A stretch of 64,000 nt of DNA from Barthelona sp. PCE (lineage: Eukaryota; Metamonada: BaSk clade). Made by a program: the position numbers and the translations under genes. The DNA is taken from assembly GCA_040285745.1 (NCBI GenBank), contig JAUFOR010000004.1, positions 1,054,001-1,118,000 on the forward strand, given 5' to 3'. Below, piece by piece: positions 62,343 through 64,000 of the stretch; the first letter of the stretch is position 1, and every line of letters begins with the position of its first letter. The notes below the pieces were generated by a model that saw nothing but the letters and a program-made list of their open reading frames with translations, was not told the origin of the DNA and did not search any database.

Positions 62343-62978
62343 TTATTTCTTGCTGAATAATTCATGTTCATTGAAAATTAAAGCACCAGTACCTTCAATG
62401 AATTCACGTGTGTTAACTTTGATCTTCAAATCTACTTCACCACCACCCATAAAAAATGAACTATGTGGTATATCCAAGACCTTTTGATCAATAATTATTG
62501 GAACAGGTTGTCGCATGCCGAATACTGTATGTGCATTGAATTGATATCCAGTAAGTTCAGCGGCTGTCTCAGGTTCTACTGCACGCAATTTAAAATTTGA
62601 TTTAACTGATCTATTAAAATTTCCTGGATGATAACCTATGAAGTTACGCAATTGTTGTGTGTTTAACTTTGATGTGTATTGAGTGATTACAGCGTAGTAT
62701 CTGCACCAGTGGGGATGTTCCATGAAGTCTTCATCTCCATTATATAAAACGTTTTCGAAAAACAAGGTTTTGCACAATTGCACTTCAGATTGTGCCTTTA
62801 ACGATTCTTTACGCCATGAGTATGGCATGTTGTAGTATATGCTGGGGACTCTGTACAAACGGGCACTTGGAACCTTTGCTTTTGCGTCCTGGATAGCTCG
62901 AAGACCATCTCCGTTAATAATGTATTCCAAATCTTCAATTCGTTGATCAATGGTGGATTCTCGTACTGGATCAGTCAT
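62343..62978 (-). CDS. YbaK/ProX-type aminoacyl-tRNA editing-domain protein
   Basis: The 211-residue protein has an N-terminal helix (~1-40) and a YbaK/EbsC domain (~60-205): KTLFFEN strand, RYYAVITQY, LTGYQFNAHTVFGMRQPVPIIIDQKVLD and FFMGGGEVDLKIKVNTREFIE. The GGGEVDLK and FGM-x-x-PVP motifs are diagnostic of the family. Members hydrolyse mischarged aminoacyl-tRNA or are paralogues without that function. Here the domain is free-standing rather than fused to prolyl-tRNA synthetase. It is convergent with the LisH-WD gene (35 bp gap). Confidence 0.85.
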   Translation of the reverse strand: MTDPVRESTIDQRIEDLEYIINGDGLRAIQDAKAKVPSARLYRVPSIYYNMPYSWRKESLKAQSEVQLCKTLFFENVLYNGDEDFMEHPHWCRYYAVITQYTSKLNTQQLRNFIGYHPGNFNRSVKSNFKLRAVEPETAAELTGYQFNAHTVFGMRQPVPIIIDQKVLDIPHSSFFMGGGEVDLKIKVNTREFIEGTGALIFNEHELFSKK

Positions 62979-63298
62979 TACAGTGGTTAAAAACTTAGTG
63001 AAAGAGGTGATTTGTGTAATTTCAAGAAGGTAATGGGTAGAGTTTTTTGTGTTCTAGTCACATGCTTCAGCCCCTTCTAAATGATGTGTTCTCCACAATA
63101 CTGAACGAAATTTTAATATTTATTCAAAAAAGTACTCTTTTTTTTGAATGTTTTGTTATTGTACAGATTTAAGGTACATTTTTGTTGAATGTTCCAGATA
63201 AAGTTATTATACTATGATTAGAAGTGTGTGTATACGCAATGTATATTATGCATACGTTTTTTTCATTCTTACCCATATCACAGATTATTCAACAAAAA
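62979..63298. other. Divergent spacer before the CH-like gene
   Basis: 320 bp, AT-rich with T runs. TTCATTCTTACCCATATCACA (about 63260-63281) upstream of the final gene resembles the recurrent promoter-like element. Nothing else was seen. Confidence 0.4.
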
Positions 63299-64000
63299 TG
63301 ACGTTTAGGGGTCAGTCAATGAATATTTCAGACCTCATATCTCATTGTAACAAAATATTGCAGGCAGATCTGTCGACAACATCACACTTTGCTGATGGTG
63401 TAGCATTAACACAACTCCTGGACTCAGTAGTGTGGATGCGCGGTGATAAAACTTTGATGCGTCTGCGTGTTCCATGTCAGAGCGATCAGCATCGTCGACG
63501 TAACTTCATGCAGCTTTTCTCTTTGATGATGGCTCTTGATATTAAAGCACCATCAGTTGAAGTCGACGACTTAGTGTCTCATTCTAAGCAGAAGAAGGCA
63601 ATTCCACTCTTGGGTAGTATTTTGTTAAAATTTGCAGTCCAGCATCAGCATAACGTCTTTTATCCTGCATTGCAGCGCCGTATGGAGCTGTATCAGAAGC
63701 GAAAGGCCACATTGCCGACCTGTTTTGTGCCAAACGATCCATCTATGACTGAATTGGCAGCTAGTAATCTGGAAAACGGCATAACAACTGATGAACTACG
63801 AGAAGAAGCCATCAACCGTTTCACTCGTGATGTTGAAGAGTCTCTTTCTGAAGAGTATGAGTCTGAAGAGGAAGTTGTTGTTGTGCCGAGGAATGTAATC
63901 AATTCACCGGATAAGATTGCTACACCTGTTAGCACAGAACTCAAACCACCACACAACCCTCAACAGAATGAGATATCACCCCACAGCGCCCTATCCAAGC
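63299..64000 (+). CDS. Calponin-homology-like domain protein, 3' end outside window
   Basis: The frame is open from ATG 63299 to the window edge, giving 234 codons. Residues ~9-130 resemble a CH or CH-like domain: ISDLISHCNKIL, HFADGVALTQLLDSV (family DL-x-DG-x-x-L-x-x-LL), a RRRNFMQLFSLMMALDI helix (family R-x-x-N-x-x-x-x-L), and KAIPLLGSILLKFAVQH. After ~160 the sequence turns acidic and Pro-rich. CH-like domains of this short type occur in flagellar microtubule-binding and IFT-associated proteins; actin or microtubule binding is inference. The distal domains are not visible. Confidence 0.6.

Noticed and set aside
1-64000. CRISPR arrays, bacterial operons or phage genes
   Set aside because: No spaced direct repeats; all recognisable genes are eukaryotic, with introns and eukaryotic ribosomal and flagellar proteins.

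Overview
This looks like eukaryotic nuclear DNA from a flagellated unicellular protist. The genes are mostly intronless and tightly packed on both strands. They encode a cytosolic 80S ribosome, oligosaccharyltransferase, V-ATPase, condensin, a kinesin and several conserved axoneme and basal-body proteins. Three different introns were found (four instances, one being duplicated). Each begins GTATG and ends in a fused branch-point/3' splice motif of the form YTAAY-N3-TAG, a style known from Giardia and Trichomonas. With the short apparent 5' leaders this points to a metamonad (fornicate or parabasalid relative). That placement is inference, and I do not name a species. The standard genetic code fits all genes.

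Layout. 1-11484: 3' part of a giant surface-type membrane protein whose base composition switches from AT-rich to GC-rich near 7.55 kb. 11.5-22.1 kb: zinc-finger/MATH protein, Prp5/DDX46-like helicase, SMC4, DRC3, a 34-residue OST4 microprotein and CEP44. 22.24-28.20 kb: a direct tandem duplication of about 2.98 kb holding a small acidic protein, a membrane protein and the 5' part of CEP104. Only one copy of each gene is intact. 30.2-39.0 kb: CEP41, a Lys/Ser-rich NPF-repeat protein, ribosomal protein uL18 (L5), NIF3, the NEMF/Rqc2 ribosome-quality-control factor and intron-containing eS26. 40.06-41.58 kb: a transposon with perfect 125-bp terminal inverted repeats and a hAT-like C-terminal fragment. 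42.5-64 kb: ZNF598/Hel2-like E3 ligase, DENND6-like protein, TOG/coiled-coil protein with a 41-bp intron, kinesin, Ddi1 protease, DUF4485 protein, V-ATPase subunit A, divergent cysteine-synthase-like enzyme, several unknown proteins, La, a LisH/WD-repeat protein, a YbaK-type editing-domain protein and the start of a calponin-homology-like protein.

Functional themes. (1) Microtubule and flagellum: DRC3, CEP44, CEP104, CEP41, the DUF4485 protein, the TOG protein and the kinesin. (2) Translation and its surveillance: uL18, eS26, La, NEMF/Rqc2 and ZNF598/Hel2, the last two acting in one stalled-ribosome pathway. (3) Chromosome and RNA work: SMC4 and the Prp5-like helicase. Convergent genes often end within a few bases of each other or overlap. 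A recurrent pyrimidine-rich element of the form T-run/ATMCC/TTTTCA lies close upstream of many start codons and is the best core-promoter candidate. No tRNA, rRNA or CRISPR array was recognised.
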